From: DAOTZR01 sp034432595
GTDB taxonomy: Bacteria; Chloroflexota; Anaerolineae; B4-G1; SLSP01
Length of the DNA stretch: 64,000 bases
NCBI GenBank assembly: GCA_034432595.1
Contig: DAOUBT010000052.1
Coordinates: 131,210 to 195,209 of the forward strand
Direction of reading: 5' to 3'
Part shown: in pieces, positions 8,211 to 16,606 of the stretch
Layout of the letters: every line of letters starts with the position of its first letter
Numbering within the stretch: the first letter of the stretch is position 1
Made by a program: the position numbers and the translations under genes
Notes under the pieces: model-generated
What the model was told of the DNA's origin: nothing
What the model saw: the letters and a program-made list of their open reading frames with translations, nothing else
Database searches by the model: none

Positions 8211-8774
8211 ATGATTGAAGCAATAGCAGGACTGGCTACCGCCTTCGGGCTTTCTTCCTCAGCGGGGTTAAATGCTTATATCCCCTTGCTGATAGTCGCG
8301 CTTCTTGCGCGCTTCACACCCTTGATAGAGCTGGGTGCCCCCTGGCACTTGCTCACCAACGGGTGGATCATCGCTCTACTTAGTATTTTATTACTGATTG
8401 AAATTTTTGCAGACAAAATCCCCGCGGTGGATAGTATCAACGATGTCATCCAGACTTTTGTGCGACCCACCGCCGGCGCCATTTTGTTTGCAGCCACCAC
8501 GCAACAGAGCGTGCATCTCCATCCGGTGCTGGCCATGGCTTGCGGTGTCGTTCTGGCGGGTGGCGTGCACGCCGTCAAAGCCGGTGCACGCCCGGTGCTT
8601 ACTGCGACCACAGGCGGGGTGGCCAATCCCATTGTCAGCACGCTGGAAGACGTAGTCGCAACGGTTACTTCGTTTGTGGCTGTGATTTTCCCATACCTGG
8701 TGTTAGCCTGGTTAGCTCTGTGTATTGTCCTCGCGCTCCTCATCTTGCGCTGGCGTCGCACACGCAACTCCTGA
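8211..8774 (+). CDS. DUF4126 integral membrane protein
   Basis: 187 residues with about five hydrophobic segments. Family marks of DUF4126 are SSSAGLNAYIPLL near the N-terminus, IEIFADKIPAVDSINDVIQTFVRP in the middle and GVHAVKAGARPVL. The function of the family is unknown. It starts at the base where transcription from the TATAAT at 8198-8203 should begin, so it is likely translated from a leaderless mRNA. The following gene is 54 nt away and also encodes a small membrane protein. Confidence 0.85.
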   Translation: MIEAIAGLATAFGLSSSAGLNAYIPLLIVALLARFTPLIELGAPWHLLTNGWIIALLSILLLIEIFADKIPAVDSINDVIQTFVRPTAGAILFAATTQQSVHLHPVLAMACGVVLAGGVHAVKAGARPVLTATTGGVANPIVSTLEDVVATVTSFVAVIFPYLVLAWLALCIVLALLILRWRRTRNS

Positions 8775-8828
8775 GCACGCGGAACGTAGTAAAATCCATA
8801 GGATTTCGAAACGGAAAGGAGTTTTGAC

Positions 8829-9197
8829 ATGGCTTATTATGGAGGAGCGCCGCAGCCGGGGTATCCTTACCCTCAGCCGCAAGGTTACATTCCCGCCCCG
8901 CAGACGAGCGGCAAAGCCGTCGCCAGTCTGATTTTTAGCATCCTGGGGCTTTCGGTGATGCCCACGATTGGGAGTCTGATTGGTCTGGTGCTGGGGTACA
9001 TGGCGCGCGGCGAGATCCGCGCGAGCGCCGGACGCATCACGGGTGACGGCATGGCCACCTGGGGCATCGTCCTGGGCTGGCTGGGCGTTGCGCTGGCATG
9101 CCTGGGCGTTTGCCTGGCCGTCCTGGTTTTGACGGGGACTATCGCCATGCCGGTAGGCATTGGCATCTGCTCTGAGCTGCAGGTCCCGCAGTATTAA
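8829..9197 (+). CDS. DUF4190 small membrane protein
   Basis: 122 residues. A tyrosine/proline-rich cytoplasmic head (residues 1-30, PQPGYPYPQPQGYIPAP) is followed by SGKAVASLIFSILGL and two transmembrane hairpins with GLVLGYMARGEI between them, the layout of DUF4190. AAAGGAG lies 7 nt before the ATG. Function unknown; the family is common in Chloroflexota and Actinobacteria. Confidence 0.8.
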   Translation: MAYYGGAPQPGYPYPQPQGYIPAPQTSGKAVASLIFSILGLSVMPTIGSLIGLVLGYMARGEIRASAGRITGDGMATWGIVLGWLGVALACLGVCLAVLVLTGTIAMPVGIGICSELQVPQY

Positions 9198-9385
9198 AAA
9201 ATCGCGCTGACATCAAAATCCAGCAGGAGGGGCAGAGATCGTTGGCATCAGTCTGGCATGAAAAGTTTATGCACGGAGACTGAAACAACGTTCAACGCGA
9301 GCCTGCTTCTGTCAGATGATTTTTGGGAGTTCATAGCTTCACGCTTCAAGAGACTTATACTTTTGTTACGAAAGGATGGTGCACC

Positions 9386-9733
9386 ATGAGCGATTTCCCA
9401 AGCTATACGCCACCGCCGGCGGAACCGAACGAACCGCAGCCGGTTAATCAGACTGGGCCGATGTACGGGATGCCGACACCGCCGCCGCCCTCTTATGAGC
9501 CAATGCCGACGCCACCACCGCCCCCCTCCCCGCCGCCGATGCCCGGTGGGACGATGTCCGCCCCTCCTGAGAAAAAGAGCAACAAGACGCTTCTCATCGT
9601 CCTGGCCGTGGTGGTGCTCCTCATTCTGTGTTGCTGTTGTGCCGGAGCGGGTGTCTGGCTGTGGAACAATGGCGATCAGCTGTTGCAGCAATTCTCCTCG
9701 GTCTTTTCCACCGCGCTGACCATGGTTCTGTAA
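9386..9733 (+). CDS. proline-rich single-pass membrane protein
   Basis: 115 residues. The first 65 are rich in proline (FPSYTPPPAEPNEPQPVN, TPPPPPSPPPMPGG), followed by a basic KKSNK anchor and a single transmembrane helix containing a run of four cysteines (LILCCCCAGAG). The 25-residue tail is non-cytoplasmic in a type II or tail-anchored arrangement. ATG 9386 is chosen over an upstream TTG at 9323 because GAAAGGA precedes it. No enzyme signature. A strong terminator follows. Confidence 0.7.
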   Translation: MSDFPSYTPPPAEPNEPQPVNQTGPMYGMPTPPPPSYEPMPTPPPPPSPPPMPGGTMSAPPEKKSNKTLLIVLAVVVLLILCCCCAGAGVWLWNNGDQLLQQFSSVFSTALTMVL

Positions 9734-9748
9734 CGTTCTGTTGTTCGA

Positions 9749-9780
9749 CTGAGGGCCAGCGCCCCTGGCCCTCAGTTTTT
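9749..9780 (+). terminator. intrinsic terminator 14 nt before uvrC
   Basis: Perfect 11-bp stem CTGAGGGCCAG/CTGGCCCTCAG with a 5-nt loop and a T-tract at 9776-9780. It terminates the proline-rich gene, yet leaves only 14 nt before the uvrC start, too little for a separate promoter. Confidence 0.9.
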
Positions 9781-9794
9781 GCGCGTCAGAAACG

Positions 9795-11693
9795 ATGGAG
9801 CTGCCAGAGAACCTGCGCACCAAATTAGAAGCTTTGCCCGATAGCCCCGGCGTGTATTTGATGTACAACGCGCGCGGGGAAATTATCTATGTGGGCAAGG
9901 CTATTTCGTTAGCCAACCGGGTTCGTTCTTATTTTCACGTCTCAGCCCAGGAAAACCCCAAAACGCGGCATCTGGTGGCCGAAATTGCCAACCTGGACTG
10001 GATCGTCACGGCTTCCGAAGTCGAGGCGCTCATCCTGGAAGCCAACCTCATTAAACAGCATCGTCCGCGTTTTAATGTCCGCCTCAAGGACGATAAACGC
10101 TATCCCTATTTAAAGATTACCGCCGAGCCTTTCCCGCGCGTGTTCATTACGCGACGCATGGAACAGGACGGAGCACGTTATTTTGGCCCGTATACGTCAA
10201 CCCAGACCCTGCGCGAGACGTTGGACTATCTGCGTCGCCTGTTCCCCTACCGCACTTGCGACCGCGAAATTACCGGGCGTGATCCCAAGCCCTGCCTGTA
10301 TTACGACATCAAGCTCTGTGCCGGCCCATGCATCGGGGCGATTGACGCCGCGGGCTATCAACGGCTCATCGAGGAATTGTCGCACTTTCTGGAGGGGCAA
10401 ACCGAGACGGTGTTGCGCGCCATCCGTGAGGAAATCGAGGCGGCCGCTTCAGCGCTCCAATTTGAGCGTGCAGCCTTGCTCCGGGATCGTCTCCTCGCGT
10501 TGCAGCAGGTGACAGAGCGACAGCGCATCGTGTCCACGGCGGCGCTGGATCAGGATATCATCGCCCTGGCACGCGACGAGGGCAACGCTTGTGTGGAGGT
10601 GTTCTTCGTGCGCCACGGGCGCCTGTTGGGACGTGAGTATTTCTTCCTCGATGGCACCAGCGATGCGGATGAGGCGGAGATGCTCACGAGCTTCCTGCAA
10701 CAATTCTACACAAACGCCGCCACCATTCCACCCGAAATTTTGCTGCCGGAGCAGGTGGCCGAGGCGGCGGTACTCGAAGCCTGGCTGCACAGTAAACGGG
10801 GCGAGCCGGTCTATCTGCGGGTGCCGCACGAAGCCGGACCGGGACAGGAACTGCTCGCGCTGGCAGCCACCAATGCGCAGGAGACGTTGCGCGTCATCAA
10901 GGAACAATGGGCGCGCGATAAACACCGCAATGAAGAGGCCCTCGCGGAATTGCAGCAGGTCCTCGATCTGCCACAGCCGCCGGTACGCATTGAGTGCTAC
11001 GACATCTCCACCACGCAGGGCGTGGAGACGGTCGGCAGCCTGGTGGTTTTCGAGCACGGGGTACCCCGCAAGAGTGATTATCGCCGCTTTAAAATTCAAA
11101 CGGTGAGCGGTCCGGATGATTTCGCCAGTATGCGCGAGGTGCTCACGCGCCGCTTTGAACGCTGGCGGCGGGTCCAATCCGGCGAATTGAAGGGCACGCG
11201 CGGGAATCAGATGTGGGGGCTGTTGCCCGATTTGTTGATTGTGGATGGGGGTAAAGGACAGCTCGCCGTGGCGTTAGATGTGCTCGATGCCTTCGATTTG
11301 CGTGGGGTGGTGCCGGCCATCGGTCTGGCCAAGCGTTTCGAAGAAGTGTATCGCTCTGTGCACGGAACGCCGCTGCGCCTGGAAGCGAGCGCGCCGGGTC
11401 TTCATCTCTTGCAGCGCATTCGCGACGAGGCCCATCGCTTTGCCATCACCTACCACCGTCAGCGGCGCAGTCAGCGCGGAATCGCCTCACAGTTGGATGC
11501 CATTCCCGGCATCGGGCCGGTCAAACGGCGGGCGCTGCTCAAACATTTTGGTTCCATCGAGGCTATCCGCGCCGCGTCCCTGGAAGAACTGAAGCAGGTC
11601 CCCGGCATCTCCGAGGCTTTGGGACACGCGATTAAGGCCTATTTTGCCGCTCAGGAAACAGCGGAAACGTCCCCTCCCGAAAGCACGACTTAG
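9795..11693 (+). CDS. uvrC: UvrABC system subunit C
   Basis: Excinuclease subunit that makes both incisions around a bulky DNA lesion once UvrB is loaded. 632 residues with the complete domain order: GIY-YIG nuclease at about 12-95 (GVYLMYNARGEIIYVGKA), a four-cysteine cluster (CDRE...CLYYDIKLCAGPC), UVR motif near 205-240, RNase H-like C-terminal nuclease (IECYDISTTQG, DLLIVDGGKGQL) and two helix-hairpin-helix motifs (LDAIPGIGPVKRRALL, LKQVPGISEALG). The start is ATG 9795; SD is weak. It lies directly behind a strong terminator, so it needs readthrough or a promoter inside the preceding gene. Confidence 0.97.
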   Translation: MELPENLRTKLEALPDSPGVYLMYNARGEIIYVGKAISLANRVRSYFHVSAQENPKTRHLVAEIANLDWIVTASEVEALILEANLIKQHRPRFNVRLKDDKRYPYLKITAEPFPRVFITRRMEQDGARYFGPYTSTQTLRETLDYLRRLFPYRTCDREITGRDPKPCLYYDIKLCAGPCIGAIDAAGYQRLIEELSHFLEGQTETVLRAIREEIEAAASALQFERAALLRDRLLALQQVTERQRIVSTAALDQDIIALARDEGNACVEVFFVRHGRLLGREYFFLDGTSDADEAEMLTSFLQQFYTNAATIPPEILLPEQVAEAAVLEAWLHSKRGEPVYLRVPHEAGPGQELLALAATNAQETLRVIKEQWARDKHRNEEALAELQQVLDLPQPPVRIECYDISTTQGVETVGSLVVFEHGVPRKSDYRRFKIQTVSGPDDFASMREVLTRRFERWRRVQSGELKGTRGNQMWGLLPDLLIVDGGKGQLAVALDVLDAFDLRGVVPAIGLAKRFEEVYRSVHGTPLRLEASAPGLHLLQRIRDEAHRFAITYHRQRRSQRGIASQLDAIPGIGPVKRRALLKHFGSIEAIRAASLEELKQVPGISEALGHAIKAYFAAQETAETSPPESTT

Positions 11694-11853
11694 GCCATTC
11701 AGGCGCAACGCATAGCGTGGACCACAAGGCAGTTGCCCTGAGTTGAAACGGATGCAGCTTGATAGCTAACCTTGCGTGGGTTTCTATTGGGAAAGTCCCG
11801 GCGTGAAGGAGAGGGAAAACAAAAACGGCCCGGTACTGCCGGGCCGCGCTCTG

Positions 11854-11937
11854 TGGGGCGAGTGGGAATCGAACCCACACACTCTTGCGAGTAGAGGATT
11901 TTAAGTCCCCGGCGTCTGCCTGTTCCGCCATCGCCCC
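11854..11937 (-). tRNA. tRNA-Leu (TAA)
   Basis: 84 nt with acceptor GGGGCGA/TCGCCCC, discriminator A, loop with anticodon TAA and a long variable arm (class II). CCA is not encoded. Last of three tRNA genes behind one promoter. Confidence 0.95.
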
Positions 11938-11972
11938 CTACAAAAAACGGGCACCTCACGATGCCCCTCGTA

Positions 11973-12044
11973 AGGCGACGGTCGGAATCGAACCGACGCA
12001 TAGGGGTTTTGCAGACCCCCGCCTTACCACTTGGCTACGTCGCC
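11973..12044 (-). tRNA. tRNA-Cys (GCA)
   Basis: 72 nt, acceptor GGCGACG/CGTCGCC, anticodon loop CTGCAAA giving GCA, T-arm GGTTCGATTCC. CCA is not encoded. Confidence 0.95.
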
Positions 12045-12054
12045 ATAAAAAAAG

Positions 12055-12127
12055 AGCGGGCAACGGGACTCGAACCCGTGGCCTTCTCCTTGGCAAGGAG
12101 ACGTTCTACCAACTGAACCATGCCCGC
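12055..12127 (-). tRNA. tRNA-Gly (GCC)
   Basis: 73 nt, acceptor GCGGGCA/TGCCCGC, anticodon loop TTGCCAA giving GCC, T-arm GGTTCGAGTCC. First gene of the Gly-Cys-Leu tRNA unit, 12 nt after the promoter -10. Confidence 0.96.
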
Positions 12128-12139
12128 TTGACGTTTGGG

Positions 12140-12167
12140 ATTATAGCATAATCTCGAATTTTGGCAA
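12140..12167 (-). promoter_or_regulatory. promoter of the Gly-Cys-Leu tRNA unit
   Basis: On the minus strand TTGCCA (12167-12162), 16-bp spacer, consensus TATAAT (12145-12140). Placed right for a primary transcript starting close to the tRNA-Gly 5' end. Confidence 0.85.
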
Positions 12168-12485
12168 GTGGCGTAGCCCTTTATCTTCTCCCGCCTGCTG
12201 GTTGCTGAAGTTACCGATAACGCCATCGCGCTGCCTGGCATTGAACAGGCCGGTCATTCCAGGAACAGGCTTTTGCAAGGCCCCCAAGAGTCAGGGATGC
12301 GACAGGCAATGCCTTCGCCCATCCGACCCCGCCTGAAAGTGCTATTGCATCGTAACCCAGACGGGCTGAACCGTTATAAACAAAGGTAACTGCTTGCCCT
12401 CCCATAGCGGAGCCACCGTTGCACGCGCCGCTGATACGTTTTCAGCCGGGTAACCGGGTAAGCAAAGGCCAGATGGGCAAAAGCG
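12168..12485. other. gene-free stretch with decayed palindromes
   Basis: No reading frame here has coding character. At 12303-12320 there is a decayed copy of the dispersed palindrome (AGGCAATGCCTTCGCC half). Nothing else is recognisable. Confidence 0.5.
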
Positions 12486-12517
12486 GGGCGGGCGAAGGCA
12501 AGTCTTCGCCTGCGCCC
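12486..12517. repeat. dispersed GGCGAAGGCA palindrome, copy 2
   Basis: GGGCGGGCGAAG and CTTCGCCTGCGCCC pair around a gcaagt loop. It abuts the oligo-A that serves as the T-tract of the rplL terminator on the other strand. Confidence 0.65.
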
Positions 12518-12556
12518 AAAAAAAAAATACACCCGCCCCCGTTGGGGAGGCGGGTG
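12518..12556 (-). terminator. terminator of the rplJL operon
   Basis: On the minus strand a hairpin CACCCGCC/GGCGGGTG (12556-12530) is followed by ten T residues broken only by the sequence TAT (12529-12518). It lies 24 nt after the rplL stop, so rpoBC is not part of this operon here. Confidence 0.9.
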
Positions 12557-12580
12557 ATGGAAACAGGCGGTAAAGCCCAA

Positions 12581-12967
12581 TTACTTGAGCACGACGACCG
12601 CGCCGACTTCCTCGAGCTTCTTCTTGGCGTCCTCAGCCACTTCCTTGGACACGGCCTCGAGCACGTTAGCGGGAGCACCCTCGACCAGGTCCTTGGCTTC
12701 CTTCAGACCCAGGTTGGTGAGCTGGCGCACAACCTTAATGACCTCGATCTTCTTGGGGCCAACTTCCTTCAGCACGACGGTGAACTCGGTCTGCTCCTCA
12801 ACCTCCTCAGCGGGGGCGGCGGCACCGGCAGCGGGCATCATGGCGCCCATCATCACCGGGGCGGCAGCGCTCACACCGAGCTTCTCCTCGAGCATCTTGA
12901 CCAGACGCGCGGCTTCCATCATCGTAAGACCGCTGATTTCCTCGACCAGTTTCTCCAGATCAGCCAT
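12581..12967 (-). CDS. rplL: 50S ribosomal protein L7/L12
   Basis: Stalk protein that recruits translational GTPases to the ribosome. 128 residues: N-terminal dimerisation helix (LEKLVEEISGLTMMEAARLV), an Ala/Pro/Met-rich hinge and the C-terminal domain with EVGPKKIEVIKVVR and GLKEAKDLVEGAP. Start is the second ATG (MADLEKL) at 12967 because the first ATG at 12979 lies inside the SD region TGGAGGAA. Gene order rplJ-rplL is universal. Confidence 0.97.
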   Translation of the reverse strand: MADLEKLVEEISGLTMMEAARLVKMLEEKLGVSAAAPVMMGAMMPAAGAAAPAEEVEEQTEFTVVLKEVGPKKIEVIKVVRQLTNLGLKEAKDLVEGAPANVLEAVSKEVAEDAKKKLEEVGAVVVLK

Positions 12968-13040
12968 TGTTTCCTCCATGTAAGGTTAATTTAGATTTTG
13001 AATGTCAATGTTGATGAATGGGTTTGGGATGGTTCCCAGA

Positions 13041-13592
13041 TTACGCGGCCGCTTCCGCGCCGCCCTTTTCCAGCTTGTCCACATACGCCTGCAGGACGTT
13101 GAGGACCTGCCGGACGCCGCTGGCGATAACGCCAACGACCTGCGAAGCCGGAGCGTTGATCGTGCCCAGGACCTGAGCCAGGAGCACTTCGCGGCTCGGC
13201 ATCTCGGCCAGAGCGTCAATCGCGTTAGCCGGCATGAACTGCCCTTCCACCATAGCCCCACGCAGGGCGAACACCCCAGGCTCAACCTCTTTCACGTAAT
13301 CGCGGAAGACCTTGGCCACCGAGGGCGCGTCCTTATGGCAGAACGCGGCCAGGGTTGGACCGGTCAACAGGTCGGCGGGGGGAGTCAAGCCTTGCGCTTC
13401 GAGGGCATGGCGCAGGAGCGTGTTCTTGACCACGTACACCTTACCGCCAGCTTCCGCAACGCGGTGGCGCAGCGCTTGCATCTGCTGCACGGTGAGCCGG
13501 TTGTAGTGCGCCAGAATGATGCCACTGCTGCTGGCCAACTCACGCGTGTACTCGGCCGCAAGCTCTTCTTTGCGCTCCTTAGTGATAGCCAA
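13041..13592 (-). CDS. rplJ: 50S ribosomal protein L10
   Basis: Base of the ribosomal stalk, holding L7/L12 dimers through its C-terminal helix; also the expected ligand of its own leader RNA. 183 residues with NRLTVQQMQALRHRV, KVYVVKNTLLRHAL and the C-terminal helix VLQAYVDKLE. The start is TTG at 13592, supported by AAAGGAGGGA eight nucleotides upstream. Preceded by the L10 leader and attenuator. Confidence 0.97.
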   Translation of the reverse strand: MAITKERKEELAAEYTRELASSSGIILAHYNRLTVQQMQALRHRVAEAGGKVYVVKNTLLRHALEAQGLTPPADLLTGPTLAAFCHKDAPSVAKVFRDYVKEVEPGVFALRGAMVEGQFMPANAIDALAEMPSREVLLAQVLGTINAPASQVVGVIASGVRQVLNVLQAYVDKLEKGGAEAAA

Positions 13593-13627
13593 TGCTCTTC
13601 CCTCCTTTCAGTATGAAAACCTCGCAT

Positions 13628-13768
13628 AAAAAACTGGTTCTTATGCCTGCCGACATAAGAACCAGTTCACGTCTTTCCGGTCTGGGAAGACGGCCCCCTG
13701 GAACTTACCTCGGCAGGTCACATTAAGCGCCTGAGCGCACCTGCTGTCTTCGGTAAAACAGGAAAAAG
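13628..13768 (-). promoter_or_regulatory. L10 (rplJL) leader RNA with attenuator
   Basis: The minus strand carries ACCGAAGACAGCAGGTGC near 13755, then CTTAATGTGACCTGCC, the pattern of the ribosomal L10 leader whose kink-turn binds L10(L12)4. It ends in a 14-bp stem AACTGGTTCTTATG/CATAAGAACCAGTT (13667-13632) followed by six T residues (13633-13628). In Bacillus such a leader attenuates rplJL transcription when L10 is in excess. It sits between rplA and rplJ, so L10 and L12 can be set independently of L11 and L1. Confidence 0.88.
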
Positions 13769-13790
13769 CCCGTATCCAGTTAAAAAAGTG

Positions 13791-14510
13791 TTATGCGTTG
13801 CTCTCCATCGCCAACGCTGCGTTCGGGTCTACGCGCACACCCGGCCCCATCGTCGGAGCAAGGGTAACGCGCTTGACATACGTCCCCTTGGCCGCCGCGG
13901 GCTTAACGCGACGGATGGTCTCCATAATAGCGGCCATGTTGGCCAGCAGCTCATCCACTGGCGCACTGACCTTTCCCAGGGGCAGGTGAATGTTGCCCGT
14001 GCGGTCGAGGCGGTACTCAACACGGCCCGCCTTGGCTTCCTTCACGGCGCGCGCCAGGTCCTCGGCGTTCACCACCGTGCCGGTCTTGGGGTTGGGCATC
14101 AGGCCCTTGCGGCCCAGGACACGACCCAGACGACCGACTTTGGGCATGATTTCCGGCACAGCGATCGCGACATCGAAATCGGTCCAACCGTCGCTGATCT
14201 TCTTGAAGCCTTCTTCGTCGCTGATGATGTAATCAGCGCCAGCGGCACGCGCCGCAGCTTCCGCCTCCGCCGAGGCAAAGACCAGGACGCGCACCTGCTT
14301 ACCCAGGCCATAGGGCAGGCTCACCACACCGCGAATCTGCTGATCCGAGCGGCGCGGGTCCAATCCCATGCGCAGGTGCATTTCGACGGTCGCGTCGAAA
14401 TCGGCGTAACTAACCTGCTTAACCAGCTCCAGCGCCTCGCGCGGCGCATAGGCCTGGTCACGATTCACTTTTTGTGCTGCTTCAATGTACTTCTTTCCAC
14501 GTCGTGGCAT
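13791..14510 (-). CDS. rplA: 50S ribosomal protein L1
   Basis: L1 stalk protein binding 23S rRNA, and in many bacteria a translational repressor of the L11 operon. 239 residues, full length, with MPRRGKKYIEAAQKVNR at the start and the signature VPEIMPKVGRLGRVLGRKGLMPNPK. ATG with AAGGAGATG upstream. Follows rplK by 59 nt. Confidence 0.97.
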   Translation of the reverse strand: MPRRGKKYIEAAQKVNRDQAYAPREALELVKQVSYADFDATVEMHLRMGLDPRRSDQQIRGVVSLPYGLGKQVRVLVFASAEAEAAARAAGADYIISDEEGFKKISDGWTDFDVAIAVPEIMPKVGRLGRVLGRKGLMPNPKTGTVVNAEDLARAVKEAKAGRVEYRLDRTGNIHLPLGKVSAPVDELLANMAAIMETIRRVKPAAAKGTYVKRVTLAPTMGPGVRVDPNAALAMESNA

Positions 14511-14569
14511 TTTTTCATCTCCTTGTGGTTCATGCGGGCTTAGGTGGCCCTCCCACGGGGATGCAGACC

Positions 14570-14998
14570 TCAGTCTACAATCTCAATCCCCATACTGCGG
14601 GCGGTACCAGCAATCATGGACTCCGCGGCCTCGATATCGTTCGCGTTCAAGTCCTTCATCTTCACCTCGGCGATTTCGCGCAACTGCTTGCGCGTAATCT
14701 TGCCCACCTTCTTGCGGTTCGGCTCACCGGAACCCTTGGGCACACCGGCGGCCTTACGCAGCAAATCCGCCGTGGGCGGCGTGCGCAGGACAAACGTGAA
14801 CGAGTTATCGGAATAGACCGTGATCTCAACCGGCACAATGGTCCCGACCATAGAGGCGGTGCGCGCATTGTACTCTTTGACGAAGGCCGGAATATTTACA
14901 CCGTGCTGCGCCAACGCCGGACCAATGGGCGGGGCAGGGACAGCTTTACCGGCCGGAATCTGCAACTTCACAATCGCCTTAATCTTCTTCTTTGCCAT
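14570..14998 (-). CDS. rplK: 50S ribosomal protein L11
   Basis: Part of the GTPase-associated centre. 142 residues with KLQIPAGKAVPAPPIGPAL and GVNIPAFVKEYNAR, and the C-terminal GTARSMGIEI. AAGGAG precedes the ATG. Lies 44 nt after nusG in the standard order secE-nusG-rplK-rplA. Confidence 0.98.
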   Translation of the reverse strand: MAKKKIKAIVKLQIPAGKAVPAPPIGPALAQHGVNIPAFVKEYNARTASMVGTIVPVEITVYSDNSFTFVLRTPPTADLLRKAAGVPKGSGEPNRKKVGKITRKQLREIAEVKMKDLNANDIEAAESMIAGTARSMGIEIVD

Positions 14999-15042
14999 AT
15001 TTAAAACTCCTTAACTGGACCGGGCCAAGCCCAGGCGCTTAC

Positions 15043-15846
15043 TTAAACTTTTTCGACCTGCAAGAAATCCAACTCGATGGGCGTCTCGCGATTAAAGAAG
15101 GAGACGAGCACGCGCACCTTGGTGCGCTCCTCATCAATCGCTTCCACGGTACCGATGAAATCCACAAACGGACCTTCGATGACCCGCACCTTCTGTCCAA
15201 TCGTGAAGGTAGCGCGCACTTGAGGCGCCGCCGCCTCCATACGGCGCAGAATGGATTGTACCGCTTCCGGCCGCAGCGGGGTGGGTTGATTCCCCATGCC
15301 CACAAAACCCGTCACACCGGGCGTGTTGCGCACCATGTACCAGGAATCATCGGTCAAGATCATCTCGACCATGATGTAGCCAGGGAACAGGCAACGCTTG
15401 AGCGTGCGCCGCTTCCCTTCGCGAATCTCAATCTCCTCGATGGTGGGCACGACAACCTGAAACACATAATCGTGCATCCCCATCGTTTCAATGCGTTGCT
15501 CCAGGTTATGCTTGACCTTGTATTCATAACCGGAATAGCAATGCACGACATACCATGCCCGTTCGTTCTTATCGGCAGCCGGAGGAGCCGCCTCAAAGTC
15601 AAGGAAAGGCTTAACTTCCGGTTCTGGTTCTGGTTCCGGCTCACTTACCGTCGCCGCTGTTTCAGGCACGGACACGGGCACAACAGCTTCACTGCGTGCA
15701 CGCTTTTCAGCCTCCTCCAACAGATCTTTAGGTAGCGGAATTTCAGCCGGAACGCCAAAATACCCCGCTTCCTCTTCCTCGTGGAAGCTGGCTTGCTCGA
15801 AATCCTCCTCACGCCGAGGACGCGCAGAGCGCTTTTTCTCAGGCAC
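15043..15846 (-). CDS. nusG: transcription termination/antitermination factor NusG with acidic N-terminal extension
   Basis: Binds RNA polymerase and links it to Rho or the ribosome. 267 residues against the usual 175-180. The NGN domain starts near residue 96 (RAWYVVHCYSGYEYKVK) and includes LFPGYIMVEM and RNTPGVTGFVG. The KOW domain is at the end (GQKVRVIEGPFVDFIGTVEAID). The first 95 residues are a charged, probably disordered extension with EPEPEPEPE. The start is GTG at 15846, two bases after the secE stop; no internal start with a better SD was seen, so the extension is probably real. Confidence 0.96.
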   Translation of the reverse strand: MPEKKRSARPRREEDFEQASFHEEEEAGYFGVPAEIPLPKDLLEEAEKRARSEAVVPVSVPETAATVSEPEPEPEPEVKPFLDFEAAPPAADKNERAWYVVHCYSGYEYKVKHNLEQRIETMGMHDYVFQVVVPTIEEIEIREGKRRTLKRCLFPGYIMVEMILTDDSWYMVRNTPGVTGFVGMGNQPTPLRPEAVQSILRRMEAAAPQVRATFTIGQKVRVIEGPFVDFIGTVEAIDEERTKVRVLVSFFNRETPIELDFLQVEKV

Positions 15847-15848
15847 GG

Positions 15849-16136
15849 TTACCCCTCACTACTCCGACCAATCCAGATTGCCGCACCGCCCAGAGCGAGC
15901 AGCACCAGCACGCCCACCCCGATAGCGAGCGGATCCAGGGCTACCACTCCGCGCAAGATTGCACCAAACAGGGCATCGAACACGGCCAGGAAGACCGCCA
16001 TCATCAAAGTAACGAACAACACCGCGATAGTGAGGCGCGTCGCCTCCTCGCGGGTTGGCCAGCTCACCTTCTTCAGTTCCCGCATCGTGTCGCGAAAGTA
16101 GCGCACGATTGCATTTTCTTTCTTGACCTCGGTCAC
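15849..16136 (-). CDS. secE: preprotein translocase subunit SecE
   Basis: Essential small subunit of the SecYEG channel. 95 residues with the family motif FRDTMRELKKVSWPTREEA before the conserved transmembrane helix. A second hydrophobic stretch (LAIGVGVLVLLALGGAAIW) follows, whereas minimal SecE proteins have only one. The start is GTG at 16136 with GGAGG upstream. Tightly coupled to nusG. Confidence 0.95.
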   Translation of the reverse strand: MTEVKKENAIVRYFRDTMRELKKVSWPTREEATRLTIAVLFVTLMMAVFLAVFDALFGAILRGVVALDPLAIGVGVLVLLALGGAAIWIGRSSEG

Positions 16137-16167
16137 CGATGCCTCCGTATATCCCTATTCTATCACA

Positions 16168-16203
16168 TTAAGACACCGTTCCAGAGCAGAAACGGTGTCT
16201 TAA
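16168..16203. other. perfect 13-bp inverted repeat between tRNA-Trp and secE
   Basis: TTAAGACACCGTT and AACGGTGTCTTAA flank a 10-nt loop. There is no T-tract on the secE side. It could be a processing site separating the tRNA/rpmG part from the secE mRNA. Confidence 0.7.
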
Positions 16204-16217
16204 TCGTTCCAGTCAGG

Positions 16218-16291
16218 CAGGCGAGGCAGGAATTGAACCCGCAACCTACGGTTTTGGAGACCGTTGCTCTGCCTAATTGAGCTACTCGCCT
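16218..16291 (-). tRNA. tRNA-Trp (CCA)
   Basis: 74 nt, acceptor AGGCGAG/CTCGCCT with discriminator G, anticodon loop CTCCAAA giving CCA. It sits between rpmG and secE as in many bacteria. Confidence 0.96.
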
Positions 16292-16300
16292 GCGTTACAC

Positions 16301-16471
16301 CTACTTCGTCTCGCGATGCAGGGTGTGCTGCCGGCAGCGCGGGCAGTAGCGCTTCAGTTCGAGACGATTCGGATCGTTGCGCCGATTTTTCTGCGTAGTA
16401 TAATTCTGTTCCTTGCACGTCGTGCAGGCCAGCGTGATCGTCAAACGGATCGCCTTAGATTTCTTCGCCAT
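16301..16471 (-). CDS. rpmG: 50S ribosomal protein L33, zinc-binding form
   Basis: 56 residues, MAKKSKAIRLTITLACTTCK at the start and YCPRCRQHTLHRETK at the end. Both CxxC pairs are present, which marks the zinc-containing (C+) type of L33. The ATG at 16471 is preceded by GAGGT. It lies 10 nt from the tRNA-Trp gene, in the classical rpmG-tRNA-Trp-secE-nusG arrangement. Confidence 0.95.
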   Translation of the reverse strand: MAKKSKAIRLTITLACTTCKEQNYTTQKNRRNDPNRLELKRYCPRCRQHTLHRETK

Positions 16472-16526
16472 GATTAGACCTCGTCTTATCTATCCCCAGA
16501 CAAATTAGGGGGACGTTAGCCCCCTG

Positions 16527-16599
16527 AGCCCACGATGAGGATCGAACTCATGACCCCACCCTTACCAAGGGTGTGCTCTACCTACTGAGCTACGTGGGC
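16527..16599 (-). tRNA. tRNA-Thr (GGT)
   Basis: 73 nt, acceptor GCCCACG/CGTGGGC, anticodon loop TTGGTAA giving GGT. Confidence 0.96.
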
Positions 16600-16606
16600 T
16601 TAAAAA

